Assembly: GCA_035547515.1 (NCBI GenBank)
Contig: DASZUS010000075.1
Coordinates: 1 to 64,000, forward strand
Length of the DNA stretch: 64,000 nt
Direction of reading: 5' to 3'
DNA from: DASZTV01 sp035547515
Lineage (GTDB): Bacteria; Actinomycetota; Actinomycetes; JAFAQI01
Numbering within the stretch: position 1 is the stretch's first letter; every line of letters starts with the position of its first letter. This document shows, in pieces, positions 8,111 to 16,311 of this stretch. The position numbers were made by a program, and so were the translations under genes. The notes below the pieces were generated by a model, which worked only from the letters and a program-made list of their open reading frames with translations, searched no databases and had not been told where the DNA came from.

Positions 8111-8787
8111 GGTGGTTCCTCTCTGCGAGCGAGAGCGTCCAGGTCGCTCACGTCCTTTTGGGTGTCCATCGACTTCCAGAAGCCATCGTGACGGTAGACG
8201 AACAGCGACCCGCGACTACCGAGTGACGGCAGGATGTCGCGCTCGAGACTGCCACCCGCATGTCCGGCGAGCGCGTCACGGTCGAAGACGAAGAAGCCCG
8301 CGTTGATCAGGTGGTCGGGGAGCACCGGCTTCTCGCGGAACTCGGTGACTTTCCCGGCCTCGTCGATGACGAGCGTCCCGTACTGCGAGGGCAGCGGTAC
8401 GACGGTGACCGTCGCGCCGCCGTCGTGGTTGTCGTGGCGGGCAGCCAGTGCCGAGATGTCGACGTTGCCGACCCCATCGCCGTACGTCGCGAAGAACCGC
8501 TCGCCCACCCGGTCGAGACAGGCCAGGACCCGGTCTCCGGTGTCGGCCTCGTCGCCCGTGTCGACCACCTCGACGGTCCACTCGGAGGGCCAGTCGCGGT
8601 AGGCCTCGATCACGTCGTGGCGGTAGCCCGCGGCGAGCACGAAGTCGGTGAAGCCGTGGCGGGCGTAGATCTCCATCACGTGGTGGAGCACCGGCCGGTC
8701 AGCCACCTGCAGCATCGGCTTCGGCACGTCGGCAGTAGCCGGCCACGCGCGAATACCCCGCCCACCGCACAGGATCAGCACACGCAC
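8092..8787 (-). CDS. Sugar-1-phosphate nucleotidyltransferase, glucose-1-phosphate cytidylyltransferase-like
   Basis: Activates a sugar-1-phosphate to an NDP-sugar. The product (231 residues from the GTG at 8787) begins VRVLILCGGRG, has PKPMLQVADRP for substrate binding, the cytidylyltransferase-like ATYGDGVGNVDIS, REKPVLPDHLINAGFFVF, and FWKSMDTQKD near the C terminus, which matches the RfbF pattern. The first-loop sequence GGRGIRAWPAT departs slightly from the usual GGxGTRL. An ATG at 8880 would add 31 residues translated from the palindromic repeats in the intergenic DNA, so I reject that start. It is coupled by overlap to the downstream dehydratase, and the pair probably makes a CDP-deoxysugar precursor. 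Confidence 0.85.
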   Translation of the reverse strand: MRVLILCGGRGIRAWPATADVPKPMLQVADRPVLHHVMEIYARHGFTDFVLAAGYRHDVIEAYRDWPSEWTVEVVDTGDEADTGDRVLACLDRVGERFFATYGDGVGNVDISALAARHDNHDGGATVTVVPLPSQYGTLVIDEAGKVTEFREKPVLPDHLINAGFFVFDRDALAGHAGGSLERDILPSLGSRGSLFVYRHDGFWKSMDTQKDVSDLDALARREEPPWLTAL

Positions 8788-8809
8788 CCGCCGAGGATAT
8801 TGAGAGCGG

Positions 8810-8880
8810 ATGGCACATACGTATTGCCATAGCGATACCGATGGCACATTCGTATCGCCATAGCAGTACGCATGTGCCAT
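8810..8880. repeat. Three copies of a 21-base imperfect palindrome (operator-like)
   Basis: Copies lie at 8810-8830 and 8841-8861 in direct orientation (31-base period) and at 8860-8880 in inverted orientation. Each begins ATGGCACAT and ends in GCCAT or GCTAT; copy 1 has outer arms ATGGCA/TGCCAT and an inner ATACGTAT. Copies 1 and 2 agree at 19 of 21 positions; copies 1 and 3 agree at 18 of 21. They fill the gap between the stop of the GT2 gene (8886) and the start of the cytidylyltransferase gene (8787) and are clearly more AT-rich than the surroundings. The spacing suggests a cooperative repressor or activator site for the downstream genes. Confidence 0.7.
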
Positions 8881-8885
8881 GCGCT

Positions 8886-9941
8886 CTAGAGCAGGAGGCG
8901 GCGGGCTCTCGCGCTACCGATGAGCAGTGCGGCGAAGCCGACCAGGTCGGCCACCAGCAGCTGTGCTGCTCGCAGAGGCCGAGGCACGCAGGGGCGAGCA
9001 CCGGCCTCGCGCCACAGCACGGTCGCCCACGGCACCGCTGCCAGCAGCGCCAGCAGCCCGAGCCACCGGCCGGCGGCGGCCAGCCCGATCGCCAGCAGCA
9101 GGCCGCACACGCCCAAGTCGGTGATCGCCCGCCGCCTGCCGAGAAAGATCCCGAGGTACGCCCGCGACCGCAGCTCCGGAACCATCCGCACGAGCAGCGG
9201 GAAGCCCATCAGCCGCCAGCGCTCCCGCAAGAAGTCGCGGTAGCTCCCAGGCATCACCCGGTGGTGCACGAGCGCGTCCGGGGCAAACCGGAACCCACCG
9301 CCCGCGGCGATCGCCGCGCCCAGCACAACGTCCTCGCCGAACGCCCGGCCCGAGAGCAGCCGCTTCGCTCCGAAGCCGCCGGCGGCCTCGAACGACGTAC
9401 GCCGCACCGCCAGGTTCGCGGTCTCGAACAGGCCGGACGCCGCGGGCACCGACAGGCTGCGCCCCCACGGCCCGGCCCAGCCGCCCGGCTCCGGCGCGGT
9501 CGCGCCCTGGACGATGTCCACCCCCTCGCCGGCCGAGTCGTCGAACGCAGCCACCAGGGCCGCGAGCCAACCAGGGGTCGGCAGGCAGTCGTCATCGGTG
9601 AAGGCGATCAGTGAGGCACGCGCGGCGGCGACGCACGTGTTGCGAGGTACGCCGGGGCCGTCGTGGAACGGCAACCGCAGAGCCAGCAGCCGTAGGGGCG
9701 TCGACGCGCAACGCTCCACCAACGCTGCCCAGGTCTCGTCCGGCGAGCCGTTGTCGGCCACGACCACCTCGAAGTCGACACCCGCCTGGCGCTCCAGCGT
9801 GTCCAGCAACCCGCCGAGCAAACCGGCCCGGCCGTGGGTCGAGACCACGACCGCCACGGCGCCGCCCGGCCCGAGCCACCCAGCGCTCTCGGCGCTCTCC
9901 AGTGCAGCGGCGACCGCGAGGGAGGTGGAACCGTCGCTCAT
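8886..9941 (-). CDS. GT2 family glycosyltransferase with C-terminal membrane segments
   Basis: Family 2 glycosyltransferase of 351 residues, paralogous to the genes at 41 and 58815. Visible are AVVVSTHGRAGLLGGLL near 30-46, VVVADNGSPDETW near 59-71, the metal site TDDDCLPTPGWL near 114-125, and a GEDVVLG segment equivalent to the ED of GT2 acceptor loops. Hydrophobic helices near 265-345 indicate membrane attachment. It lies 28 bases downstream of the GT4 stop, with a tandem hexamer repeat in the spacer, and 5 bases upstream of the palindromic array that precedes the next gene. Sugar specificity is unknown. Confidence 0.92.
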   Translation of the reverse strand: MSDGSTSLAVAAALESAESAGWLGPGGAVAVVVSTHGRAGLLGGLLDTLERQAGVDFEVVVADNGSPDETWAALVERCASTPLRLLALRLPFHDGPGVPRNTCVAAARASLIAFTDDDCLPTPGWLAALVAAFDDSAGEGVDIVQGATAPEPGGWAGPWGRSLSVPAASGLFETANLAVRRTSFEAAGGFGAKRLLSGRAFGEDVVLGAAIAAGGGFRFAPDALVHHRVMPGSYRDFLRERWRLMGFPLLVRMVPELRSRAYLGIFLGRRRAITDLGVCGLLLAIGLAAAGRWLGLLALLAAVPWATVLWREAGARPCVPRPLRAAQLLVADLVGFAALLIGSARARRLLL

Positions 9942-9950
9942 GGACTCACG

Positions 9951-9980
9951 GTCTCGGTCTCGGTCTCGGTCACGGTCTCG
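9951..9980. repeat. Tandem GTCTCG hexamer repeat across a stop codon
   Basis: Five hexamers, four GTCTCG and one GTCACG, run without gaps. On the minus strand the variant unit contributes the TGA stop (9970-9972) of the upstream GT4 gene, and the rest fills the short spacer to the GT2 start at 9941. Gain or loss of units would change the spacer by 6 bases and could alter coupling between the two genes. Confidence 0.75.
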
Positions 9981-11199
9981 CGGCCGCGACGTGGAGGTCC
10001 TCGAGCTCCTGCGCGAACCGGTCCACTCGATAGCTCGCCGACGTCGCGAGGCCGCCGCTGATCAGCCGCCGCCGCAGCGGCTCGTCGCACTCGAGCGCGC
10101 GCACCGCGACCGCCACCGCCTCAGGATCGTCGACCGGCACCTCGAGGCAGTTCAGGCCGTCGGTGAGGAACTCCGCCGACCCGCCGCGCCGCGTCGCCAC
10201 CACCGGTAGACCCTGCGTCATCGCCTCGAGCGGGACCAGCCCGAACGGCTCATCCCAACGCGACAGGAACAGCAGCGCGTCGGCCTCGGCGTACACGTCC
10301 GCGAGCTCGCTGCGCGCGACGAGGTCGACGCACGTCAGCCGATCCGCGACCCCGAGCTCTGCCGCGAGCCTGAGCAGCTCCTCGCGGTGCGCCGCGTCTC
10401 CGGCCCCCACGATCCGCAGTGTCGCGCCGGGCAGCTCCGCCAGTGCGCGCACCGCGACGTCGAAGCCCTTGCGCGGCTCGACCCGCCCGACGGCCAGCAG
10501 CTTGCCCGACCACGGCCGCGGCCCCGGCCGGCGCGGCGGGAAGTCGACCGGGTCGGTCCCCAGCGGCACGATCGCCCACTTCGTGAACTCGATCGCTCCC
10601 TCCGCCTCGGCCCGGCGGCGCAGGTAGTCGCTGGCGAACGCGACCGTCGCCGACGGCGGCAAGCGAGGTACGCCGGTGGGCAGTCCGGTGATCTGCGCGG
10701 TGAGCGCGCCGAGCCATCGCGGCCGGCGCTGCCAGGCAGCCGTCCAGGCATCGACGTTCGGTGCGTAGACCAGCCAGTCGTCCTCGATCACGGCGACCAC
10801 CGGGTACGCCCGCTCGACACAGGTTGCGATCAGGCCGACCGACATCCCGCCCATCGCCCACAGCGAGACCACGTCGGGCGCCGTCTCGGCCAGCACTTCG
10901 GCGAGCCGGCGCTGGTTGGCTCGCTCGATCCGCAGCCGCTCCCGCGGCGGCGGCCGCAGGACCCGATGGTCGTGCCAGTACCACTCGAGGACCCGCCGCA
11001 CATGCGGCTCGGGCTCCGCCGGCGCGGCGTCGGCCTCCCCGCCAGCACCAGCACCAGCACCAGCAAACCTGGTCGTGGTGGTCAGCACCGTCACGTCGTG
11101 ACCGTGCGCCCGCCAGGCGTCCACCGTGTCGTGGCAGGACAGCTCGTACCCGCCGAGCGCGTGCGGGGGATAGAGGTTGACCAGGACGAGGATCTTCAC
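9970..11199 (-). CDS. GT4 family glycosyltransferase
   Basis: Retaining GT-B glycosyltransferase of 409 residues. It begins MKILVLVNLYPPHALGGYE, in which the GGYE loop is typical of GT4 enzymes acting on lipid-linked acceptors. The C-terminal domain has LLAVGRVEPRKGFDVAVRAL near 233-252 and the EX7E element DEPFGLVPLEAM near 316-327, followed by GLPVVATRRGG. An Ala-Gly run (AGAGAGAGGEADAAPAEPEP, near 47-66) is low-complexity. It is the first gene of the minus-strand run ending at 6044 and diverges from cysD across a 134-base gap. The donor is unknown. Confidence 0.92.
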   Translation of the reverse strand: MKILVLVNLYPPHALGGYELSCHDTVDAWRAHGHDVTVLTTTTRFAGAGAGAGGEADAAPAEPEPHVRRVLEWYWHDHRVLRPPPRERLRIERANQRRLAEVLAETAPDVVSLWAMGGMSVGLIATCVERAYPVVAVIEDDWLVYAPNVDAWTAAWQRRPRWLGALTAQITGLPTGVPRLPPSATVAFASDYLRRRAEAEGAIEFTKWAIVPLGTDPVDFPPRRPGPRPWSGKLLAVGRVEPRKGFDVAVRALAELPGATLRIVGAGDAAHREELLRLAAELGVADRLTCVDLVARSELADVYAEADALLFLSRWDEPFGLVPLEAMTQGLPVVATRRGGSAEFLTDGLNCLEVPVDDPEAVAVAVRALECDEPLRRRLISGGLATSASYRVDRFAQELEDLHVAAARP

Positions 11200-11317
11200 G
11201 GCCGCTCCGCGCCCGAAGCGGTCCGCGGGTGCTTCCCTGCCGCGGGTGGAGCGACCGGCATAGACGACATCTAAGCGCCGCGGGCCGTCCGGACGACGGA
11301 GCCGCGTCGCGGCCCAC

Positions 11318-11323
11318 TATCCT
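11318..11323 (+). promoter_or_regulatory. Probable -10 element of cysD
   Basis: TATCCT ends 10 bases before the cysD ATG at 11334, and no ribosome-binding site is visible between them. This arrangement fits a leaderless transcript starting at or next to the ATG, common in actinomycetes. No clear -35 hexamer was found. The rest of the 134-base divergent gap shows no other strong signal. Confidence 0.35.
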
Positions 11324-11333
11324 GTCTGCGGTC

Positions 11334-12245
11334 ATGACCGCGCCTTCGACGTACGAGCTGAGCTCGCAGCAGGCGCTCGAAGCCGAGTCGATCCACATCT
11401 TCCGTGAGGTCGCGGCGGAGTTCGAGCGTCCGGTCCTGCTGTTCTCGGGCGGCAAGGACTCCGTCGTCATGCTGCACATCGCGGCCAAGGCGTTCTGGCC
11501 GGCGCCGATCCCGTTCCCGGTGATGCACATCGACACCGGCCACAACTTCCCCGAGGTCCTCGAGTTCCGCGACCGCACGGTCGAGCGGATGGGCCTGCGG
11601 CTGGTCGTCGGCAGCGTCGAGGAGTCGATCGCGAAGGGCCGGGTCCGCGAGCGGCCGGACGGCATCCGCAACCCGCTGCAGACCGTGACCTTGCTCGACG
11701 CGATCAACGAGGGCCAGTTCGATGCGGTGTTCGGCGGCGCCCGCCGTGACGAGGAGAAGGCTCGCGCCAAGGAGCGCGTCTTCAGCTTCCGCGACGAGTT
11801 CGGCCAGTGGGACCCGAAGAACCAGCGGCCGGAGCTGTGGTCGCTCTACAACGGCCGCCACCACAAGGGCGAGCACATCCGGGTCTTCCCGCTGTCGAAC
11901 TGGACCGAGCTCGACATCTGGAGCTACCTCGCCGCGGAGAACGTCGAGATCCCGAGCATCTACTTCGCCCACGAGCGGGAGGTGTTCCAGCGCGACGGCA
12001 TGTGGCTGCCGGTCAGCCACCTGACCTCCCCGCGCGAGGGCGAGGAGGTCGTCACGCTGTCGGTTCGCTACCGGACGGTCGGCGACATCCCGGTGACCGG
12101 TGCCGTCGAGTCCACCGCGAAGACCTACGCCGAGGTGATCGACGAGGTCGCAGCCACCCGCGTCACCGAGCGAGGGGCGACGCGCGCCGACGACCGGCTG
12201 ACCGAGGCAGCGATGGAAGACCGCAAGCGCGAGGGCTATTTCTGA
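11334..12245 (+). CDS. cysD: Sulfate adenylyltransferase subunit 2 (CysD)
   Basis: Catalytic subunit of heterodimeric ATP sulfurylase, which makes adenosine 5'-phosphosulfate (APS) from ATP and sulfate. The 303-residue product has the PP-loop VLLFSGGKDSVVMLHIA near 32-48, HIDTGHNFPE near 64-73, GARRDEEKARAKER near 138-151, and QWDPKNQRPELW near 163-174, all diagnostic of CysD. The ATG at 11334 is chosen over an in-frame start 105 bases upstream because the conserved N terminus begins here. Its TGA overlaps the cysN ATG (TGATG). No sulfite or PAPS reductase gene is nearby, so the product is more likely used for sulfation than for cysteine synthesis. Confidence 0.97.
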   Translation: MTAPSTYELSSQQALEAESIHIFREVAAEFERPVLLFSGGKDSVVMLHIAAKAFWPAPIPFPVMHIDTGHNFPEVLEFRDRTVERMGLRLVVGSVEESIAKGRVRERPDGIRNPLQTVTLLDAINEGQFDAVFGGARRDEEKARAKERVFSFRDEFGQWDPKNQRPELWSLYNGRHHKGEHIRVFPLSNWTELDIWSYLAAENVEIPSIYFAHEREVFQRDGMWLPVSHLTSPREGEEVVTLSVRYRTVGDIPVTGAVESTAKTYAEVIDEVAATRVTERGATRADDRLTEAAMEDRKREGYF

Positions 12246-13486
12246 TGGAGCTGCTCAGGTTCGCGACTGCGGGCAGCGTCGACGACGGCAAGTCGACGCT
12301 GATCGGCCGGCTGCTCTACGACACCAAGTCGATCTTCGAAGACCAGCTCGAGGCGGTCGAGCGGACCTCTCGTGACCGCGGCGACGAGCACGTCAACCTC
12401 GCGCTGCTGACCGACGGTCTGCGGGCCGAGCGCGAGCAGGGCATCACCATCGACGTCGCGTACCGCTACTTCGCAACGCCCAAGCGGTCGTTCATCATCG
12501 CCGACACCCCCGGGCACATCCAGTACACCCGCAACATGGTCACCGGGGCCTCGACGGCGAGCCTCGCGCTGGTGCTCGTCGACGCCCGTAACGGCATCGT
12601 CGAGCAGTCGCGCCGCCATGCGTTCATCACCTCGCTGCTGCGGGTCCCGCACCTCGTGGTGTGCATCAACAAGATGGACCTGGTCGGCTACGACGAGACC
12701 GTCTTCAACCGGATCAAGGACGAGTTCCGCGCCTTCGCTGCGAAGCTCGACATCGGTGACCTGTCGTTCATCCCGATCAGTGCGCTGCACGGCGACAACG
12801 TCGTACACCGGTCGCAGAACATGCCCTGGTACGACGGCAGCTCGTTGCTGCACCACCTCGAAGACGTCCACATCGCAAGCGACCGCAACCTCATCGACGT
12901 ACGGTTCCCGGTGCAGTACGTCATCCGGCCGCAGTCGACGGCCTACCACGACTACCGCGGCTACGCCGGTCAGGTCGCGGGCGGCGTGCTCAAGCCCGGT
13001 GACGAGGTCATCGTCCTGCCGAGCGGGCTGAAGACGACGATCGCCGGCATCGACACCGCCGACGGCGAGGTGGCGGAGGCGTTCCCGCCGATGTCGGTCA
13101 CCGTCCGCCTGACCGACGACATCGACGTCTCGCGCGGCGACATGATCTGCCGCCCGCAGAACCAGCCAACGGTCAGCCAGGACATTGACGCGATGATCTG
13201 CTGGCTCGCTGATGAGCCGATGCGGGAGCGCGGGATGTACGCCATCAAGCACACGACGCGTTCGGCGCGCGCCCAGGTGCGCGGCCTGGACTACCGGATG
13301 GACGTCAACACGTTGCACCGCGACGAGACGGCGGACTCGCTCTCGCTCAACGAGATCGGCCGCGTCAAGCTTCGTACGACGGCGCCGCTGTTCGTCGACG
13401 AGTACCGCCGCAACCGCACCACCGGGTCGTTCCTCGTGATCGACGAGTCGACCGGCGCCACCGTCGGCGCCGGGCTCGTGCTGTGA
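12245..13486 (+). CDS. cysN: Sulfate adenylyltransferase subunit 1, GTPase (CysN)
   Basis: GTPase subunit that drives APS synthesis by CysD. The 413-residue protein is an EF-Tu-like GTPase: G1 GSVDDGKSTLIGRL at about 10-23, G2/G3 region EQGITIDVAYRYF and ADTPGHIQYTRNMVTGAS (near 65-105), and G4 NKMD near 142. Two beta-barrel domains follow. The length matches stand-alone CysN; there is no fused APS kinase (CysC) domain, and that activity is encoded separately at 15324. The start codon overlaps the cysD stop, and the stop overlaps the cysQ start, so the three genes form one coupled operon. Confidence 0.97.
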   Translation: MELLRFATAGSVDDGKSTLIGRLLYDTKSIFEDQLEAVERTSRDRGDEHVNLALLTDGLRAEREQGITIDVAYRYFATPKRSFIIADTPGHIQYTRNMVTGASTASLALVLVDARNGIVEQSRRHAFITSLLRVPHLVVCINKMDLVGYDETVFNRIKDEFRAFAAKLDIGDLSFIPISALHGDNVVHRSQNMPWYDGSSLLHHLEDVHIASDRNLIDVRFPVQYVIRPQSTAYHDYRGYAGQVAGGVLKPGDEVIVLPSGLKTTIAGIDTADGEVAEAFPPMSVTVRLTDDIDVSRGDMICRPQNQPTVSQDIDAMICWLADEPMRERGMYAIKHTTRSARAQVRGLDYRMDVNTLHRDETADSLSLNEIGRVKLRTTAPLFVDEYRRNRTTGSFLVIDESTGATVGAGLVL

Positions 13487-14229
13487 CCGATTCCCGTACT
13501 GACAGCGAGCTCGCGCGCGACTTCGCGACCAGCGCCGGCCAGCTGTTGCTGAAGCTGCGCGCCGAGCGTGGCTTCACCGATCCCTGGAAACTGCGGGACG
13601 CCGGCGACCACGACTCGAACGTCCACCTCCTCGAGCTGCTCGCGCAGGCCCGTCCCGACGACATCGTGCTCTCCGAGGAGTCTGCGGACGACCAGCGCCG
13701 GCTCGAGGCCGACCGGGTCTGGATCATCGACCCGCTGGACGGCACCACGGAGTACGGCGAGGCGGGCCGCACCGACTGGGCGGTGCACGTCGCGCTGTGG
13801 CAGCGGGGCCGGGGCCTCACCGATGGCGCGGTGGCGCTGCCGGCGCGAGGCGTGACGCTCTCGACTGCCGATCCGCTGCCGACCCGCGGCGAGCCGCCGC
13901 GCGAGCCGCGGCTCGCGGTCAGTCGCACCCGCCGGCCACCGTGGGTAGTCGACGTTGCGGAGAAGGTCTCCGGTGCGCTGACGCCGATCGGCAGTGCCGG
14001 CATGAAGGCGATGTCGGTCGTGCTCGGCGAGACCGACGCCTACCTGCACAGCGGGCGGATGAAGGAGTGGGACTCGGCGGCGCCGGTCGTGGTCGCGGCC
14101 GCGGCCGGGCTTCACACCAGCCAGCTCGACGGCTCGCCGCTGGAGTTCAACAAGCCCTCGCGCCTTACCGAGCAGCTACTGATCTGCCACCCGAGCCTGA
14201 CCGAGGCCTTGATCGCCGCCAGTTCGTAG
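13483..14229 (+). CDS. cysQ: 3'(2'),5'-bisphosphate nucleotidase (CysQ)
   Basis: Hydrolyses 3'-phosphoadenosine 5'-phosphate (PAP), the by-product of sulfotransferases and an inhibitor of them, and may also control PAPS levels. In the 248-residue protein the inositol-monophosphatase-fold metal site is visible: SEES near 64-67, WIIDPLDGTTEY near 81-92, and EWDSAAPVVVAAAAG near 192-206. GTG start at 13483 overlaps the cysN stop by 4 bases. A PAP phosphatase in the same operon as cysDN is expected where PAPS-dependent sulfotransferases are active. Its 3' end overlaps the convergent acyltransferase gene by 54 bases. Confidence 0.93.
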   Translation: MTDSRTDSELARDFATSAGQLLLKLRAERGFTDPWKLRDAGDHDSNVHLLELLAQARPDDIVLSEESADDQRRLEADRVWIIDPLDGTTEYGEAGRTDWAVHVALWQRGRGLTDGAVALPARGVTLSTADPLPTRGEPPREPRLAVSRTRRPPWVVDVAEKVSGALTPIGSAGMKAMSVVLGETDAYLHSGRMKEWDSAAPVVVAAAAGLHTSQLDGSPLEFNKPSRLTEQLLICHPSLTEALIAASS

Positions 14230-15327
14230 CGCCTGGTGCTCGCCGCCCGGCTGGGCGCGGCGGGAGCGAGCCCGGAAGCGTCGCTCGACCTGGTAGTAGG
14301 ACAGCGACGCCAGCGCGAAGGCGACGACCAGGACGGCGACGGCCCGCAGCGCGAGCGGCCACGACCGGGAGCGGCCCCCGACCTCGCTGACCGAGAAGAC
14401 GCTCCACAGGTACAGCGAGTACGAGATCACGCCGACCCACACGACCGGCTTGCTCGCGAGGAACCGGTCAACGACCCATCGGCGGTTCCGCGGCGCGACG
14501 ATCGCAGCCGTCGACAAGGCGGTCAGCAGGAAGCCGTACTGGTACACCCACGAGTCGAGGTAGTTCGCCCGCACCGTCGCGAAGATCAGGAACAGCAAGC
14601 CGAGGCTGCGCACCCAGTTGGGGATCCGCTGCGACATCGGTAGCAGCGCGATCGCGCAGCCGGCGAGCATGTCCTGGAAGCGCAGCACGCCGAGGTGGTA
14701 GTTCAGTACGACGTTGCCGTCGTGGTGCAGCAGCCAGATCCGGATGAGCGAGCAGACCGCGACGCCGAGTACGGCGAGCCACCCGATCACCTGCTTCGGC
14801 ACCCGCAGCAGGAGCAGGATCACCAGGGCGATCGACCACGCGATGTAGAACTCCCACTCGACCACCAGCGTCCACACCTGTGACAGGCCGAACGGGAAGT
14901 TCGAAGCCGTGGGCCGGCCGTACAGCGTGTAGGTCAGCACCCGGAGCAGCCCGCGCGCTTGTGCCTTCCCGTCGCTGTGCGCGAGCTGGTAGTAGGCGAG
15001 CGTGAGCACGAGGAATGCGAACAGCGCCGGCAGCAGGCGGCGCGCCCGGCGTTGGTAGAAGTCCCCGAGATCGATGCGGACGCCGCGGCCGGCGTTGGGC
15101 GCGGAGTCGGAGTCGCCGACGGGGTCGACGTCGGCGACCAGGATCTCGGTGATGAGCAGGCCCGACAGCACGAAGAACAGGTCCACCCCGAGGTACCCGC
15201 CCTGGCCGACGTGCCGGAGCCAGGGCACGAGGAAGGTCAGGTGGTAGAGCAGGACCGCCAGCACGGCGCATGCCCGGACGCCGTCGAGCTCGGGCCGGTA
15301 GCCGAGCTTCCTGACCGGCGCGGTCAT
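14176..15327 (-). CDS. Membrane acyltransferase, acyltransferase-3 family
   Basis: Multi-pass membrane enzyme that probably O-acetylates (or otherwise O-acylates) a surface polysaccharide. The 383-residue protein opens with the family motif RPELDGVRA near 11-19, the invariant histidine in LLYHL near 29, and FVLSGLLITEIL. It has about ten hydrophobic segments. WTLVVEWEFYIAW (near 165-177) corresponds to the conserved region of OafA-type transferases. The ATG at 15327 overlaps the cysC TGA by 4 bases (ATGA), so it is co-translated with cysC; a long upstream in-frame extension would lie antisense within cysC and is rejected. The last 54 bases overlap cysQ on the other strand. Confidence 0.92.
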   Translation of the reverse strand: MTAPVRKLGYRPELDGVRACAVLAVLLYHLTFLVPWLRHVGQGGYLGVDLFFVLSGLLITEILVADVDPVGDSDSAPNAGRGVRIDLGDFYQRRARRLLPALFAFLVLTLAYYQLAHSDGKAQARGLLRVLTYTLYGRPTASNFPFGLSQVWTLVVEWEFYIAWSIALVILLLLRVPKQVIGWLAVLGVAVCSLIRIWLLHHDGNVVLNYHLGVLRFQDMLAGCAIALLPMSQRIPNWVRSLGLLFLIFATVRANYLDSWVYQYGFLLTALSTAAIVAPRNRRWVVDRFLASKPVVWVGVISYSLYLWSVFSVSEVGGRSRSWPLALRAVAVLVVAFALASLSYYQVERRFRARSRRAQPGGEHQALRTGGDQGLGQARVADQ

Positions 15328-16310
15328 CCGTCGATCAGGGCGAGGATCCGGGCGACGGCGTCCGGCACCGACACCTCGGTCGTGTCGATGACCAGCTCGG
15401 CGTCGACGGGCTCTTCGTACGGGTCGTCGATGCCGGTGAAGCCGGTGATCTCGCCGGCGCGCGCCTTCGCGTAGAGGCCCTTCACGTCGCGCCGCTCGCA
15501 CTCCTCGAGCGGCGTGGAGACCCACACCAGCACGAACGCCCCCGGGCCGCCGGCGGCCTCGACGATCCCGCGTACCCAGCGCCGGGTCTCGTCGTACGGC
15601 GCGATCGGCGCGCACACCGCGACCCCGCCGTGCTTGGTGACCTCGGCAGCCACCCACCCGATGCGGCGGATGTTGACGTCGCGGTCCTCCTTGGAGAAGC
15701 CGAGCCCGCGCGACAGGTGCGTGCGGACCACGTCGCCGTCGAGCAGCGTGACGCTGCGGCGAGCCGCCAGCTCGTCCACCAGCGCGCGGGCGATCGTCGA
15801 CTTCCCGGAGCCGGACAGGCCGCTCAGGAACACCGTCCGGCCGCCGTTCGCGGGCTGCGGCACCGTGGCGGCGGACACCTGCGGACCGGAGGTGTACTTC
15901 GACACGATCCCTCCGCCGCGGCTGACAGCTTCGGCAGGCGTGAGCGGGATCTCGACCGTGGTGGCCGCGGCCGCCCGCCAAGCGCTCGCCCAGGCGCGGT
16001 GACGTGCGTCGTCGCTTCGTACGCCGGCGCTCGGCAGCAGCAGCACGGCCTCCGGCGGCAATGGCCCGGCGGGCAGCGCGTCGGCGACCGCGATGACGAC
16101 GGGTGCATCGGTGTAGACGTCCTCCGGGCGCTGCCACTTCGGGGTGCGCAGCCCGGTGATCCCACCGCTGTCGCGGCGCGCGACCGGCGTGCCCTCCTCG
16201 TCGAGCAGGTCGTCGCCGTCAGCGCCGGGAAGCGCGTCGGCCGGGCTCAACCCCAGCAGCACCTGGTCCAGCAGCGCCAGCCCGGCAACGTCGAGAGTGA
16301 GCGCAGGCAC
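15324..16310 (-). CDS. cysC: Adenylylsulfate kinase (CysC) with about 150-residue N-terminal extension
   Basis: Phosphorylates APS to PAPS, the sulfate donor. The kinase domain (about 155-328) has the P-loop LSGLSGSGKST, LLDGDVVRTHLSRGLGFSKEDR and FVLVWVSTPLEECERRD, all standard for CysC. At 328 residues it is much longer than the roughly 200 of a single-domain APS kinase. The N-terminal part (residues 1-150) has a GLRTPKWQRPEDVYTDAP segment and looks like a non-catalytic remnant of an ATP-sulfurylase-type or PUA-like domain; this is my inference. It faces the cysDNQ operon and is coupled to the acyltransferase at 15327. Only 1 base separates its start from the stop of the upstream acyltransferase gene. 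Confidence 0.94.
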   Translation of the reverse strand: MPALTLDVAGLALLDQVLLGLSPADALPGADGDDLLDEEGTPVARRDSGGITGLRTPKWQRPEDVYTDAPVVIAVADALPAGPLPPEAVLLLPSAGVRSDDARHRAWASAWRAAAATTVEIPLTPAEAVSRGGGIVSKYTSGPQVSAATVPQPANGGRTVFLSGLSGSGKSTIARALVDELAARRSVTLLDGDVVRTHLSRGLGFSKEDRDVNIRRIGWVAAEVTKHGGVAVCAPIAPYDETRRWVRGIVEAAGGPGAFVLVWVSTPLEECERRDVKGLYAKARAGEITGFTGIDDPYEEPVDAELVIDTTEVSVPDAVARILALIDG

Positions 16311-16311
16311 G

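Noticed and set aside
8788..8880. Upstream extension of the cytidylyltransferase gene to the ATG at 8880
   Set aside because: The extra 31 residues are translated palindromic repeats with no family match; the conserved start VRVLILCGG is at 8787.
15328..16137. Long in-frame extension of the acyltransferase gene at 14176
   Set aside because: It is antisense to cysC in another frame; the conserved family start MTAPVRKLGYRPELDG begins at 15327 and overlaps the cysC stop.
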